Source: Plutella xylostella
Lineage: Eukaryota > Arthropoda > Insecta > Lepidoptera > Plutellidae
Length of the DNA: 64,000 nt
Direction of reading: 5' to 3'
Assembly (NCBI RefSeq): GCF_932276165.1
Contig: NC_064001.1
Coordinates: 8,687,501 to 8,751,500, forward strand
Shown: in pieces, positions 45,801 through 55,742 of the stretch
How the letters are laid out: every line of letters starts with the position of its first letter
How positions within the stretch are numbered: the first letter of the stretch is position 1
Translations under genes and position numbers: made by a program
The notes under the pieces: model-generated
Database searches by the model: none
What the model saw: the letters and a program-made list of their open reading frames with translations, nothing else
Told to the model about the DNA's origin: nothing

Positions 45801-48800
45801 CTCAGGTAATTTATTTATTTAACATAAGGATCACCAGCAGTTAACACAACAGACATACTTAACAGAAAATTTAACATAATAGAAATTTCGTTGTGAAAAC
45901 CATTATAGGCGATCACGGCATTATCAAATAATACTAGGTAATAAATACGTATAAATAAATATAAATATGTGGGGACATCTCACACACAAGCTAGGTAGAA
46001 CCTGTGTTAAGGCCTCTACACACCAAAGCCGCTGACCCGGCGGCATAGCCCGGCGGCCTAGTGCCGGCGGGTTAACATAGTACAAAATGAGGCCGGCGTG
46101 AGCCGCCGGGTCAGCGGCTTTGGTGTGTAGAGGCCTTTATGGGTGTCGGACAGCTGATATATCTACACAGATACATAGATACGTATTAAATAGATAAACG
46201 ACAACCAGACACAAGGCAAACACAAGTGCTGATCACACAAATGTTTGCCCTGGGCGGGATTCGCAAGCAGCTTCACTACCGCCTAAGCTACGGTGCCGTC
46301 TGCAACAGAGATGTGTACAGGTACAGTCTGCAACAGAGACACGTTCCAGGACCTGGAGCGCCCCGGCGTGGACGAGGAGCCGCACCAGGTGCTATTGAGG
46401 TATATCCATGATATATCCGCAAAGTGTTCGGTATCCGGCCACCATCCAGTATCTAGTTGGATGGCTTCTTCTTAGCGTGATGGTGACAAAATTGGTTACA
46501 CGAGGTGAAAAGATTAGCCAGTCAGATTAGCGTCAGTTGCTGACTGTCCAGGCCAGACCCATTATGTACTTACCCGGGTTTTTCGCAACTAGACACAGAC
46601 CTTCCCAAGGAATGACATTGCACTTCTTGAGCGTGGCTATTTTTGACGTGGGGCAACAATATGATTTCCCACTGTTACAAAAACAAACCTTACCTTATTT
46701 ATAATGTAGACTATATTTCGTATTTCCAAAAGACCCATAGTAACTCCATGTCTAACTTTACCATTCCAGATACGAGGACGGCTACCAATACCAGAACATC
46801 TTCGGTCCCCTTGTCAAGTTAGAAGCGGACTATGACAAGCGTCTCAAGGAGTCCCAGACCCAAGAGGGTATTGAAGTGCGCTGGGACGTTGGCCTGAACA
46901 AGAAGACCATCGCGTACTTTACGTTAGCCAAGACTGACGGGGATATGAAGCTCATGCATGGGGACGAGCTTAGACTCAGGTTAGTGCGCTTTTTATGAAT
47001 ATCTAAGTTGGAAGTAAAAAACAATAACGTGGATTCATACCACAAACTGTTTGGAAATCATATTTTACAAGCCTGTTTCGTACTGTCAAGCTGTCTTTCT
47101 ACAAATTGGGTAACAAAACTATAGCTCGGGGTTTGTCACTGTGGTGAAAGTATTGGCCAGAGATTAGCGTCTTTCAAAGCAGCGTTTTTTGACAATAAAT
47201 TTTAGTTGCGCGGTTGATGTCATCCAGCTTTTGTTATCCTTGGTTAACGACCCATTATGTGCGATGGTGAACGGTAAATTATTTGTCACTAAATTTCTTA
47301 CTAATCTTGTTCCCTCCGCAGATACGTAGGCGAGCTCCACAAGGCGTGGTCGGGCGTGGGCCACGTGATCAAGGTGCCGGACAACTTCGGCGACGACGTG
47401 GGGCTCGAGCTGAAGAGCGGGGCCGGCGCGCCGCAGGACGCCACCACCAACTATGTGGTCGACTTTATATGGAAGAGCACCAGTTTTGACCGGTTAGTAC
47501 CCTTTAGGCTTCCTACGTACGTCCGGCTCGAATTATGTCGATAGTTTTGATTAGAGATGCCACGAATATTCGGCAACTATTCGGTATTCGGCCTATTCGG
47601 CCAGTTTTTTCAGTATTCGGTATTCGGCCGAATAGTGCGTACTATTCGGGCCGAATACCGAATAGTAAATCATGTAAAAAATGACTTGTTATTTTAATCA
47701 AAATTGTGTATTTATTTCCAAATCACAACATTTTAGTACTTAAAATTAATCAGTAGTAAGTTGTGCTGGATAAAAACGAGCATTTCAGCATTTTTTGGTA
47801 GCCCACGATTGCGCTTTTCATTGTAACCATCCTCAGAAAATAACCTCTCACTATAAACGCTACTTCCAGGTGAACAAAGATAAGTTTTTGCAAATTTCAA
47901 AAGGTATTGTTTTTTGTTTGCTGACCACCACTTGTAAGGATCGGACATCCGATCTAGGCGAACTATTATCAAATAAAAATTCAACTCGTTTGCCACATTC
48001 TGCCTCCTAATAATGAGCATTTCTCATATAATCTGTAGCGACTTCTTCAAAGCAGTTTCAGGAACAAAAAAAACAGGTTATAGCGCCGAATATTCGGCGG
48101 CCGAATATTCGGCGCTTCGGCCGGCAGCGTCGCCGAATATTCGGTATTCGGCCAATTCACTATTCGTGGCAACACTAGTTTTGATAGGTCAGTAAGTTAT
48201 ATAGTGACAAAACGATCGATGCGGCAACCATCTATACGCCCAATTTTACGGTTCCTATCAGGTAAAAGTGCCTAAATCCTATAGATTCAGCTTCAGACAG
48301 TAATAATAGTTGGGAGCGTCGCTGGGACAGGTCGGTAGACGACGTGGGGCTCGAGCTGAAGAGCGGGGCCGGCGCGCCGCAGGACGCCGCCACCAACTAT
48401 GTGGTCGACTTTATATGGAAGAGCACGAGTTTTGATAGGTTAGTGGGTTATATAGTGACAAAACACTAGGGTTATCGATGCAGCAACCCTCTTTAAATCC
48501 TAAAGATCCAGCTTCACTGACGCATTGACGGTAACTTTAGTTAGAAGCGTCAGTGAGACGACGTCTTTATATGGAAGAGCGACAGCTTTGATAGTTCATT
48601 CAGTGGGTTATACAGTCACAAAACGCTAGGGTTATCGAAGCGGCAACCATCTTTACACTCAATTTTAGGCTTCCTATACCAAGAAAAAGAGCGAAAATCC
48701 AAAAGATTCACCTTCATACATTAGCATTAGTTGGGAGAGTCACTGGGACAGGTCGGTGCGACGACGTGGGGCTCGAGCTGAAGAGCGGGGCCGGCGCGCC

Positions 48801-51800
48801 GCAGGACGCCGCCACCAACTATGTGGTCGACTTTATATGGAAGAGCACGAGTTTTGATAGGTTAGTGGATTGTAATATTTGATGCTTCTTTCTCTAGAAA
48901 ACCGCGAGTAGACACTAATCGACGGGCCCTACTGAAAGCAGGAAGGTAATGTGACGTCAACGTGACGCAAGTGCGTGGCTGGGTTTTTAAAATAGGTACA
49001 TAGAGTGCCATATGACTTACATGGTACTACGCTAGTATATCTAGAACGCCACAGGTCGACTTTATATGGAAGAGCACCAGTTTTGATAGGTTAGTATTGT
49101 TTATACGCATGCGTTATCGCTGCGGCAACCATCTCTAAAGATTCAGCGTCAGACAGTAGCTTTAGTCAACTTTGATAGGTCAATGGGTTATACAGTAACC
49201 AAAAGCAAGTTTGATCGTTGCGGCAACCATCAGGATTCCTATACCAAGAAAATTTTGTAAATCCTAAAGATTCAGCTTCAGACAGTAGCATTAGTTGGGA
49301 GAGTCACTGGGAAAGGTCGGTGCGACGACGTGGGGCTCGAGCTGAAGAGCGGGGCCGGCGCGCCGCAGGACGCCGCCACCAACTTTGTGGTTGATTTTAT
49401 ATGGAAGAGCACCAGCTTTGACAGGTTAGTAGCCGCATTATAATAAACATAGCGTTAGTTACCTTTATAACAACGGATTTACGCAAATTTACGAAGCAAT
49501 GACTTAGGAATGCTGATAAAAATGCAATGTCGACTGCCGATCTATCGACGCAAGCCTTTTAAAGCACACCCCCAATAAGGGCGACTATGGCGACACTGTC
49601 GCATCGACAGTAGCTTTAGTTAGCAGCGTCAGTGAGACAGCTCTCGAGCTGAAGAGCGGGGCCGGCGCGCCGCAGGACGCCACCACCAACTATGTCATCG
49701 ATTTTATATAAAAGAGCACCAGCTTTGATAGGTTAGTATCCTTTTTAGGCTTCCTACCAACTTCCACCAGCTTTGATAGGTCAGTGGGTTATACAGTCAC
49801 AAAACGCTCGAGTTACGCCCAATTTTAGGGTTCCTACCAAGACAAAGTGCGTAAATCCTAAAGAATAAAGTATTGCAGAGTACGATCTTTGATAGGTCAG
49901 TAGATTGTGTACCTTAATTAAAATAGAGCTTTACATAGTTATCGTTGCCGCAACCATTTTGAGGCTTCCTTCATAAGAAAGCTGAATAGCATTTAATACG
50001 TGACAAAAGTTTAGCATCACCCTCACTCACATCGCGCTGCCTCAAGACCAAGCGCGATGGATTCAACCGATTCAAGCTCCACTCGCGATTGTTCTCCCCC
50101 TGAAAACGATAGCATTGAAGCGAAAGACGTTACTTCAACACTAACCACCCCCTTCCCCCCACAGGATGCAACTAGCGCTCCGCAAGTTCGCCGTGGACGA
50201 CTCCTCCGTATCCGGCTACATCTACCGGCGGCTGCTCGGCCACGAGGTCGACGACCTGCTGTTCCGCGTGCACCTGCCCAAGCACTTCAGTGCGCCCAAC
50301 CTGCCCGACCTCAACAGATCCCAGGTGAGGCTTTGTGGGTATAGTGGTAGAGGTGGTTATTAAATGGAGTTTTTGGCGGTCTGAAGTTTCTAGATCTGGC
50401 AGATTGATAGATTGGCATGGCTACACGGGTTTGTTATTGACGTCGATAAACTTGATTAATGCGCGTTTCATTAATCACAGCACCGTATTTATGGCGAATC
50501 GTGATATAGAAGATTATCGACTTCGATAATGAAAATGAAAAACGTTTATTTGCCATAACTAGGTATACATTTTGGTTCCTGGCTCCCAAACTAGGATACC
50601 CTGTGCTATGGGTAGCCAGGCATCTTTCGTGTAAGTACTTAGGGTAAACTGTTAAAATGAATATAAGTTTCATACAGGCTAAGTAAGTAGGTACATAACA
50701 TTACGTAGCACATAACAGTAAGTAGGTACATATTCACCAACTAAACCAACTAAAAGCAAGTAAAAAATAACTGATTATCATAAAAAGTCTTAGCAAAATC
50801 GCATTCATTGATGTCAGGGCTTTATAGCTTGACCGTAAGTAACCGATAGTGATAAAGCACCCGTGTAGCGGCAGCTGGCGAGATAATAAAAACCTTAAGA
50901 CCATAGTGATAGAAGCGGTTTTTGAATGGGGAATCTTCAGCGTTTCGTAATTAAATTAAATTTATAATCTGAAATTATTATTATTCTTATATTTTTTAAA
51001 ATTGTATTTAATCCTGAATTTATGTATTAATTTGATTTATGATAAATTGTACCTATTTATGTTAATTCTTGTGCTTGTTAATTGTATTGTTTTTTGTTTA
51101 TTGAATTTTATGACATGTACCTACTGAATATGGATCAAGTTATCTGAAATAAATGAATTTAATTAATTAAAAAGTTTCGCTTCAGACCTCAACTGATCGC
51201 AGGAAACTTCATAAAGTAAGCACATTATTCCGGCCATAAAATTATGTCACATCTAAATGATTGTATTTGAAGGTGACAGCAAAAAAATATCCCTCAGGTA
51301 TTTTTTGTCTGACTATAGACAAATCAGTCCTAAAATAACCACAAAAATTCATAAACCATTTTCCATTACTTCCAGGTGTACGCAGTAAAACACGCTCTGC
51401 AGCGCCCCCTGTCGCTCATCCAGGGCCCGCCCGGCACCGGCAAGACCGTCACCTCCGCCACCATCGTCTACCAACTAGTCCGGCAGAACGGGGGCCCGGT
51501 CCTCGTCTGTGCACCCTCCAACACCGCTGTCGACCAACTGACTGAGAAGATTCATAGAACTGGGCTGAAGGTAGTCAGACTCTGTGCAAAGTCCAGGGAA
51601 GCCATGGAGTCTTCGGTGTCTTTCTTGGCGCTTCACGAACAAGCCAGGGCGTTAGGATCAGCTGATAGTGAGCTGAGAAAGCTGACGCGACTGAAGGAAG
51701 AGGCGGGGGAGCTGTCAGCGGCTGACGAACGAAGATACAGGGCGTTAAGACGAGCGGCAGAAAGAAGGTTGTTGGATGCGGCAGATGTGGTCTGCACTAC

Positions 51801-53121
51801 GTGTGTGGGAGCTGGTGACCCGAGAGTGGCCAGGATGAGGTTCCAGTCGATCCTGATCGACGAAGGCATGCAGTCGACGGAACCCGAGTGTATGGTGCCC
51901 GTAGTGCTCGGCGCTAGACAGCTGATATTAGTCGGAGATCATTGCCAGTTGGGACCCGTCGTTATGTGCAAGAAGGCTGCCAAAGCTGGGCTGAGCCAGA
52001 GTCTGTTTGAGAGATTGGTGGTGCTGGGAATCAGGCCGTTCCGTCTTGAAGTTCAATACCGAATGCATCCGGAGCTATCTCGCTTCCCGTCTGACTTCTT
52101 CTACGAAGGATCCCTGCAGAATGGAGTCAGTGCAGAGGAGAGGCGTCTGCACAAAATCGACTTCCCCTGGCCGAGGCCCGATCGTCCGATGTTCTTCTAC
52201 GTCACGCAAGGACAGGAGGAAATAGCCGGGTCCGGAACGTCTTACCTGAACAGGACTGAAGCGGCCAATGTCGAGAAGCTAACGACGAGATTCTTGAAAG
52301 CTGGAGTGAGGCCCGAACAGATTGGCATCATCACTCCGTATGAAGGCCAAAGGTCTTATTTGGTACAGCACATGCAATACCAGGGAAGTCTTCACGCGAA
52401 GTTGTACCAAGAGATAGAAGTGGCGAGTGTGGACGCGTTCCAAGGCAGAGAGAAAGACATCATTATAATGTCGTGCGTGCGTTCTAACGAACACCAGGGC
52501 ATAGGGTTCTTGAGTGACCCGCGTCGGCTGAACGTCGCTTTGACTCGCGCAAAATACGGGCTTATTGTCGTTGGCAACCCTAAGGTACTCAGCAAGCAGC
52601 CTCTATGGAACCATCTGTTAGCTTTCTATAAAGAACGCCGTGTGTTAACCGAAGGCCCGCTGTCTAACCTCAAAGAGTCTGGTATACAGTTCGCGAAGCC
52701 GAAGAAATTAGTCAACGCCCAGAACCCGGGCTCCCACTTCATGTCGACTTCAATGTTCGACGCTCGCGAGGCGATGGTCCCGGGTTCGGTGTACGACCGC
52801 GCCAGACCTTTACGAGACCCGTTGGCTTACGTCGGGCCCGAACGAGCTGCGTTGTTACACGCACCCGTCCCTCCAGCCGCCTTCCCGATGATGAACCGAT
52901 TAGCCCGCCCGCTCACCCAGCGAGGAACCAAGAAGCGACCTCCCAGGCTATCCCAAGAGCCGCTATCCCAACAGCCGCCATTATCGCTGTCTCAGGGAGC
53001 TTCACAGCCGGACTTCAGCCAGGAGTCGGCGGCACCGGACTGCCCCTCGCAGCCGGACGGACTGCTCTCCCAGGACTCTACCTACCAGGGCGGGTTCCGT
53101 AACAGATGCAGCCAGTACTGA
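42833..53121 (+). CDS. Upf1: Upf1/RENT1, ATP-dependent RNA helicase of nonsense-mediated decay
   Basis: Upf1 is the SF1 helicase that marks and remodels mRNAs with premature stop codons in the cytoplasm; it binds UPF2 and is phosphorylated by SMG1. Ten coding exons with GT/AG borders: 42833-43012, 43131-43318, 44417-44617, 45002-45072, 45336-45403, 45690-45805, 46770-46979, 47322-47492, 50165-50324, 51376-53121, giving 1036 aa. The Cys/His UPF2-binding domain starts at C103 (HACKYCGIHD) and continues through exons 3-4. Helicase motifs: GPPGTGKT (472-479), CAPSNTAVDQL, LIDEGMQS (617 on), LVGDHCQLGP, VQYRMHP, VDAFQGREKD and LNVALTRAKYG. The tail is rich in SQ sites and ends LLSQDSTYQGG then CSQY, as in UPF1 orthologues. 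It is about 80 residues shorter than the human protein, mostly in the tail. The whole helicase core sits in one 1.7-kb exon. Partial exon copies lie in introns 6 and 8. Confidence 0.96.
45430..45523. mobile_element. Small inverted-repeat element in Upf1 intron 5
   Basis: The left end, AGGTTCGCGTACATTATG, and the right end, CACAATGTGAGCGAACCT, are imperfect inverted repeats. It looks like a MITE. The flanking duplication is not certain. Confidence 0.5.
45962..46302 (-). mobile_element. SINE in Upf1 intron 6, interrupted by a MITE
   Basis: The - strand reads CTGTCCGACACCC then ACAGGTTCTACCTAGCTTG and GTGTGAGATGTCCCCACAT, the same body as the SINE at 63,660-63,893. The head near 46,250-46,302 has GCTTGCGAATCCCGCCCAGG, a diverged B box. 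It is split at a TTA by the 46,010-46,136 element. Confidence 0.78.
46010..46136. mobile_element. PIF/Harbinger-like MITE inserted in the SINE
   Basis: It begins AGGCCTCTACACACCAAAGC and ends with the exact reverse complement. The arms are about 34 bp and include CCGCTGACCCGGCGG. TTA flanks both sides (46,007-46,009 and 46,137-46,139). The uninterrupted SINE at 63,828-63,830 has a single TAA (TTA on the other strand) at this point, so the target duplication is confirmed by an empty site. Confidence 0.88.
46341..46399 (+). pseudogene. Duplicate of the 3' half of Upf1 exon 6
   Basis: These 59 bases repeat 45,747-45,805 almost exactly (frame: TFQDLERPGVDEEPHQVLL) and are followed by GTATAT in place of the original GTAATT donor. 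The differences are near the 3' end (CTATTG for CTGCTC). There is no good acceptor in front: the preceding sequence is a short tandem of CTGCAACAGAGA. Confidence 0.85.
47552..48177 (-). mobile_element. hAT transposon remnant in Upf1 intron 8
   Basis: The ends TAGAGATGCCACGAATA and TAGTGTTGCCACGAATA (- strand) are inverted repeats differing at two positions. An exact 8-bp duplication, GTTTTGAT, lies at 47,544-47,551 and 48,178-48,185. Inside both ends are many CGAATATTCGG/TATTCGGCC units. The middle encodes the C-terminus of a hAT transposase on the - strand. Confidence 0.88.
47733..48020 (-). pseudogene. hAT transposase C-terminal dimerisation fragment
   Basis: The 95-codon frame contains DPYKWWSANKKQYLLKFAKT, then YLCSPGSSVYSERLFSEDGY and NAEMLVFIQHNL. 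This matches the conserved hAT C-terminal block (DP..WW......P.L...A..YL..P..S..SER.FS). The DNA-binding and catalytic regions are absent. Confidence 0.85.
48331..48438 (+). pseudogene. Exon-8 copy B, in-frame pseudo-exon candidate
   Basis: 48,338-48,438 repeats the last 101 nt of exon 8 with few changes and a GTTAGT donor. An AG at 48,329-48,330 would define a 108-nt exon in phase 2 at both ends. Spliced after exon 8 it would keep the frame and repeat DDVGLELKSGAGAPQDA and VVDFIWKSTSFDR. The sequence before the AG is not pyrimidine-rich, so splicing is doubtful. Confidence 0.7.
48760..48860 (+). pseudogene. Exon-8 copy C
   Basis: A 101-nt copy of the exon-8 3' part with GTTAGT donor. One extra base (GTCGGTGC before GACGACG) shifts the potential upstream AG out of frame compared with copy B. 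Confidence 0.8.
49054..49089 (+). pseudogene. Exon-8 copy D, short
   Basis: Only the last 35 nt of exon 8 (GTCGACTTTATATGGAAGAG onward) plus GTTAGT, directly after CGCCACAG. If used as an exon it would shift the frame (35 nt). Confidence 0.72.
49324..49424 (+). pseudogene. Exon-8 copy E
   Basis: A 101-nt copy with GTTAGT donor. It has FVVDFIWKSTSFD with an in-frame Tyr-to-Phe change and no stop. Confidence 0.8.
49643..49731 (+). pseudogene. Exon-8 copy F, with stop
   Basis: Starts at CTCGAGCTGAAGAGCGG and ends with GTTAGT. TGG of the DFIWKS motif has become TAA, so the frame is closed. Confidence 0.8.
50528..50690 (-). repeat. LINE 3' UTR fragment in Upf1 intron 9
   Basis: AATGAAAATGAAAAACGTTT followed by CCTGGCTCCCAAACTAGG is a reverse-oriented LINE 3' end commonly seen in moths. 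The 79-residue frame within it is not a gene. Confidence 0.5.
51000..51170 (+). repeat. LINE-like 3' tail in Upf1 intron 9
   Basis: A T-rich stretch ending GACATGTACCTACTGAATAT and TGAAATAAATGAATTTAATT resembles the 3' end of a lepidopteran LINE. Low information. Confidence 0.4.
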
Positions 53122-54340
53122 GGGCCGGGACCGGCCGACTTCGTCAGCTACCGACCCGGAGGGGGGCACAAAATCGCAAGTTCCACGTGGGGCCGCCAGG
53201 CGACGTTGTTTGCGGACGTGCAAACGAACTCAATCCGATCGGAATCCAAATTTAACGTTACGAGCCATTACTGTTGAAAGAGACGAGGGCGACAACATGA
53301 GAAGAATTTAGAGTTTCAGAAAGCTTTTTTTTTTGTGGAATGGCTTGAGTTTAGAGAGCGCATGTTCGTTTCATTGTTATCGTGCGACAGTTCCATATAA
53401 TCCTCATCGCTATTTGAATCGGATCATCTGTGTAGGTCTTTCGAGTGATTGGTTTGCCGGTATCTGGTGAAAAGAACGCGTGGGCTAGGAGCTATCCAAA
53501 TAATGGTTATGCAGCGATAATACTTTAACATGAGAATTTGGTCATTCCATCGTGGCTCAATTGTTATATGAATAACTTATATTTATTTCGATCATGTCCC
53601 CTTTTTCCGTCAATTATTTAAAAACAAGGATGTATTCATCCTGGAGATATTGAAAAGTTAAGAAATTATTTATCATTCTCTGCGGTCGAGTTTAACTCAT
53701 TCACTCTGAAGTTAACCAAAATTTAACGAATGCTCAGTTAATGAAAATTCTATGAGCAAATAATCCTCCTATTGGTAAACCAATTACTTGGCGGACCGTA
53801 TAAGTAGCAAATTAGGAAACTTACATAAAATTATGATTTACTAATTTATTGATTTTCCTTCTACAAAAAAACCTATCAAGAAACTGCTGCCTATATTTTG
53901 TTGAAATCATTGGGTTTCTTTAATTTCATAATAAGAGTTTTAGATACTCATTAGTCTTCAGAAACATAAAATAAAAAAGGCATGTAATAAAAGAAACTAT
54001 TTTAAATATTATGTTTGCAAAAAAGTGTCTCAAAGAGAAAAAACAAAAAAAAAATATATTAAAAAACACTTGTGCAATTTTCGAAAATAACAAAACAAAA
54101 ACTGTTTTTTGCCATTGTACCTATAATTTTTTGTGACATAATTATATCATAATGGGATCCATGGGAATGGGATTAGTGCAGCTGTGACAGGTAGATTTTA
54201 ATACATAACATTAGAGCATGTACCCAATAATAATGTTTGAAACATTACATCATAAACAGTCCATTAAAAATATGATATTTCCACTAGTAAGTAACAAAGA
54301 AAATGGACACTTTCCGAAGCTCACTTCGGATTCTGACTGT
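53122..54340 (+). other. Upf1: Upf1 3' UTR and downstream DNA
   Basis: The GC-rich exon composition continues for about 100 nt after the stop and then becomes AT-rich. Possible polyadenylation signals are the AATAAAA near 53,986 and the AATAAA at 54,800. The real end is not determinable here. Confidence 0.45.
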
Positions 54341-54452
54341 ACTACCACAAAACACTTTAAACACTGTTTAACTAGTGTTTAAAACGAAATTTGACAGATT
54401 TTGTAGGCGTTTGACAGCGCTAAACATCTGTTTATAAGTTTTTGTGGTTAGG
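54340..54452. mobile_element. Probable MITE with CTAACCACAAAAACTT ends
   Basis: CTACCACAAAACACTTT at the left and AAGTTTTTGTGGTTAG at the right are imperfect inverted repeats around AT-rich sequence with TTTGACAG motifs. Followed by a tandem pair of ACCCTTGTAAAGTATCTGA (about 54,488-54,540). Confidence 0.5.
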
Positions 54453-54858
54453 CCCTGAGAGCTTTGCGTATTTCAATGACAGATCTACCCTTGTAAAGTA
54501 TCTGAATATAAATGTTGTACCCTTGTAAAGTATCTGATCTATTGTTGACCCATCCTACAAAAACTCTGTAAAATTCAAATGATACATTATTGTAAGTGTT
54601 AAAAGGAATAATAGATAACCAGTTGGATAAATGTTGTTGATTGTAATAACAATAATAGAAGAAAAACGTTTTCATATACATGTATACCGATAATAGACCC
54701 ATATAAAGTTGTAAAATAAGTTGAAAATTCAATATTATGTTTTCGTTGTATAAAATCAGTGTTACACTATGTTGTTCAATTATTATGTGAAGGAAAACCA
54801 ATAAATATTATGTCATGAAGTTTGTTGTATTATTTCTAAAGGATAGGGGTAATTTTTA

Positions 54859-54985
54859 GGGCGAGGCCCCATTAGTGCGTCGCGTCCGCGCTGCGTAGTT
54901 TTCCATTTATTTTTAATTATATGCCTCATTGCCCTGCCGATGCGACACAAGCAACGCAGCGCAACGCACCAATGGGACCCCACCC
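54859..54985. mobile_element. PIF/Harbinger-like MITE
   Basis: GGGCGAGGCCCCATTAGTGC and GGGTGGGGTCCCATTGGTGC (- strand) are inverted ends. TTA flanks both (54,856-54,858 and 54,986-54,988). Confidence 0.72.
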
Positions 54986-55079
54986 TTACAGATGCTAATA
55001 TTATTGAAGGAAAAAACCTTACATACAATTTATAAATACTTACATTTATTAAGCCCACAACCACAAGGTTTCATTTTTA

Positions 55080-55217
55080 CAGGGTGGAATTACATAATAT
55101 ATTTTAAAATTTGCAAATAATAATTATAAATGTCTTACATAGGTACACATTATATTTTAAGGTAGGGTACATAGGATAGGGTTACTACGCCACAACCATT
55201 GACAAAATTCCACCCTG
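55080..55217. mobile_element. Mariner-like MITE, CAGGGTGGAATT ends
   Basis: It starts CAGGGTGGAATTACATAATA and ends AAAATTCCACCCTG. TA lies on both sides. Confidence 0.68.
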
Positions 55218-55265
55218 TAGAGATAAAAAAAATACAGATCATAGAAATAGGACGGTTACACCTAA

Positions 55266-55739
55266 GGCTAGGTTCACACGGCATTGTCCTGCACGTTTTT
55301 TTGCAGTATACGTCTTAACGTATAAATAGTGACCATACAATGTACATAGATCCATTCACACGGCGATTGTACTGCAAAAAAACGTATACCGCTTATACGT
55401 TGGAACGCATACTCAACGGACTTGTCAAGCAAATCGAATGAACTTTAACGTATTCGGTTCGTAGTGGCATATGATATAGCTTTGTCTCCTTCACACGACA
55501 CGATGTTGTACGTTTTTTATCGAATAGCAAACGAAGAAACGTTTAGTGTGATCCATCACTGACGTCTACTCGCTGTGACAACTGTGTAGAAACTGCAGCT
55601 ATTCGTTCTTTACACGCTACGTGAAAAAAAACGAATACAGAAAAACGTGCAGGACAATGCCGTGTGAACCTAGCCTGAAGTATTCGTTAAAAAAACGAAT
55701 ACAGAAAAACGTGCAGGACAATGCCGTGTGAACGAAGCC
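55266..55739. mobile_element. PIF/Harbinger-like MITE with a duplicated right arm
   Basis: The left end, GGCTAGGTTCACACGGCATT, is matched inverted twice at the right: once ending near 55,677 and again ending at 55,739. TAA flanks the outer ends (55,263-55,265 and 55,740-55,742). The arms share GTCCTGCACGTTTTT. Confidence 0.75.
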
Positions 55740-55742
55740 TAA

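Larger units (their letters stand above)
47544..49920 (+). repeat. Degenerate tandem array of Upf1 exon-8 3' pieces in intron 8
   Basis: The unit runs from the last 101 nt of exon 8 (47,392-47,492), through its GTTAGT donor, into about 320 nt of intron (GTGGGTTATA, ACAAAACGCTAGGGTTATCG, GGCAACCATC, TTCAGCTTCAGACAGTAGC, AGTCACTGGGACAGGTCGG). Copies begin at 48,338, 48,760, 49,324 and 49,643, plus short pieces near 48,560, 49,054, 49,160, 49,760 and 49,885. The period is about 420 bp at its clearest. A hAT element sits at the left of the array. Confidence 0.85.

Noticed and set aside
47322..49731. Exon-8 copies as mutually exclusive functional exons
   Set aside because: All but the first lack the 5' 70 nt and a pyrimidine-rich acceptor, and one has a stop. 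I report them as pseudo-exons with one weak candidate.
50057..50363. Open frames that extend the ninth Upf1 exon upstream or in another frame
   Set aside because: The conserved protein starts at the acceptor at 50,165 (CCCCCCACAG). The sequence before it does not match Upf1, and the other frame is a shadow.
54448..54801. A 117-residue - strand frame
   Set aside because: Composed of AT-rich codons and simple sequence downstream of Upf1; no family and no splice signals.
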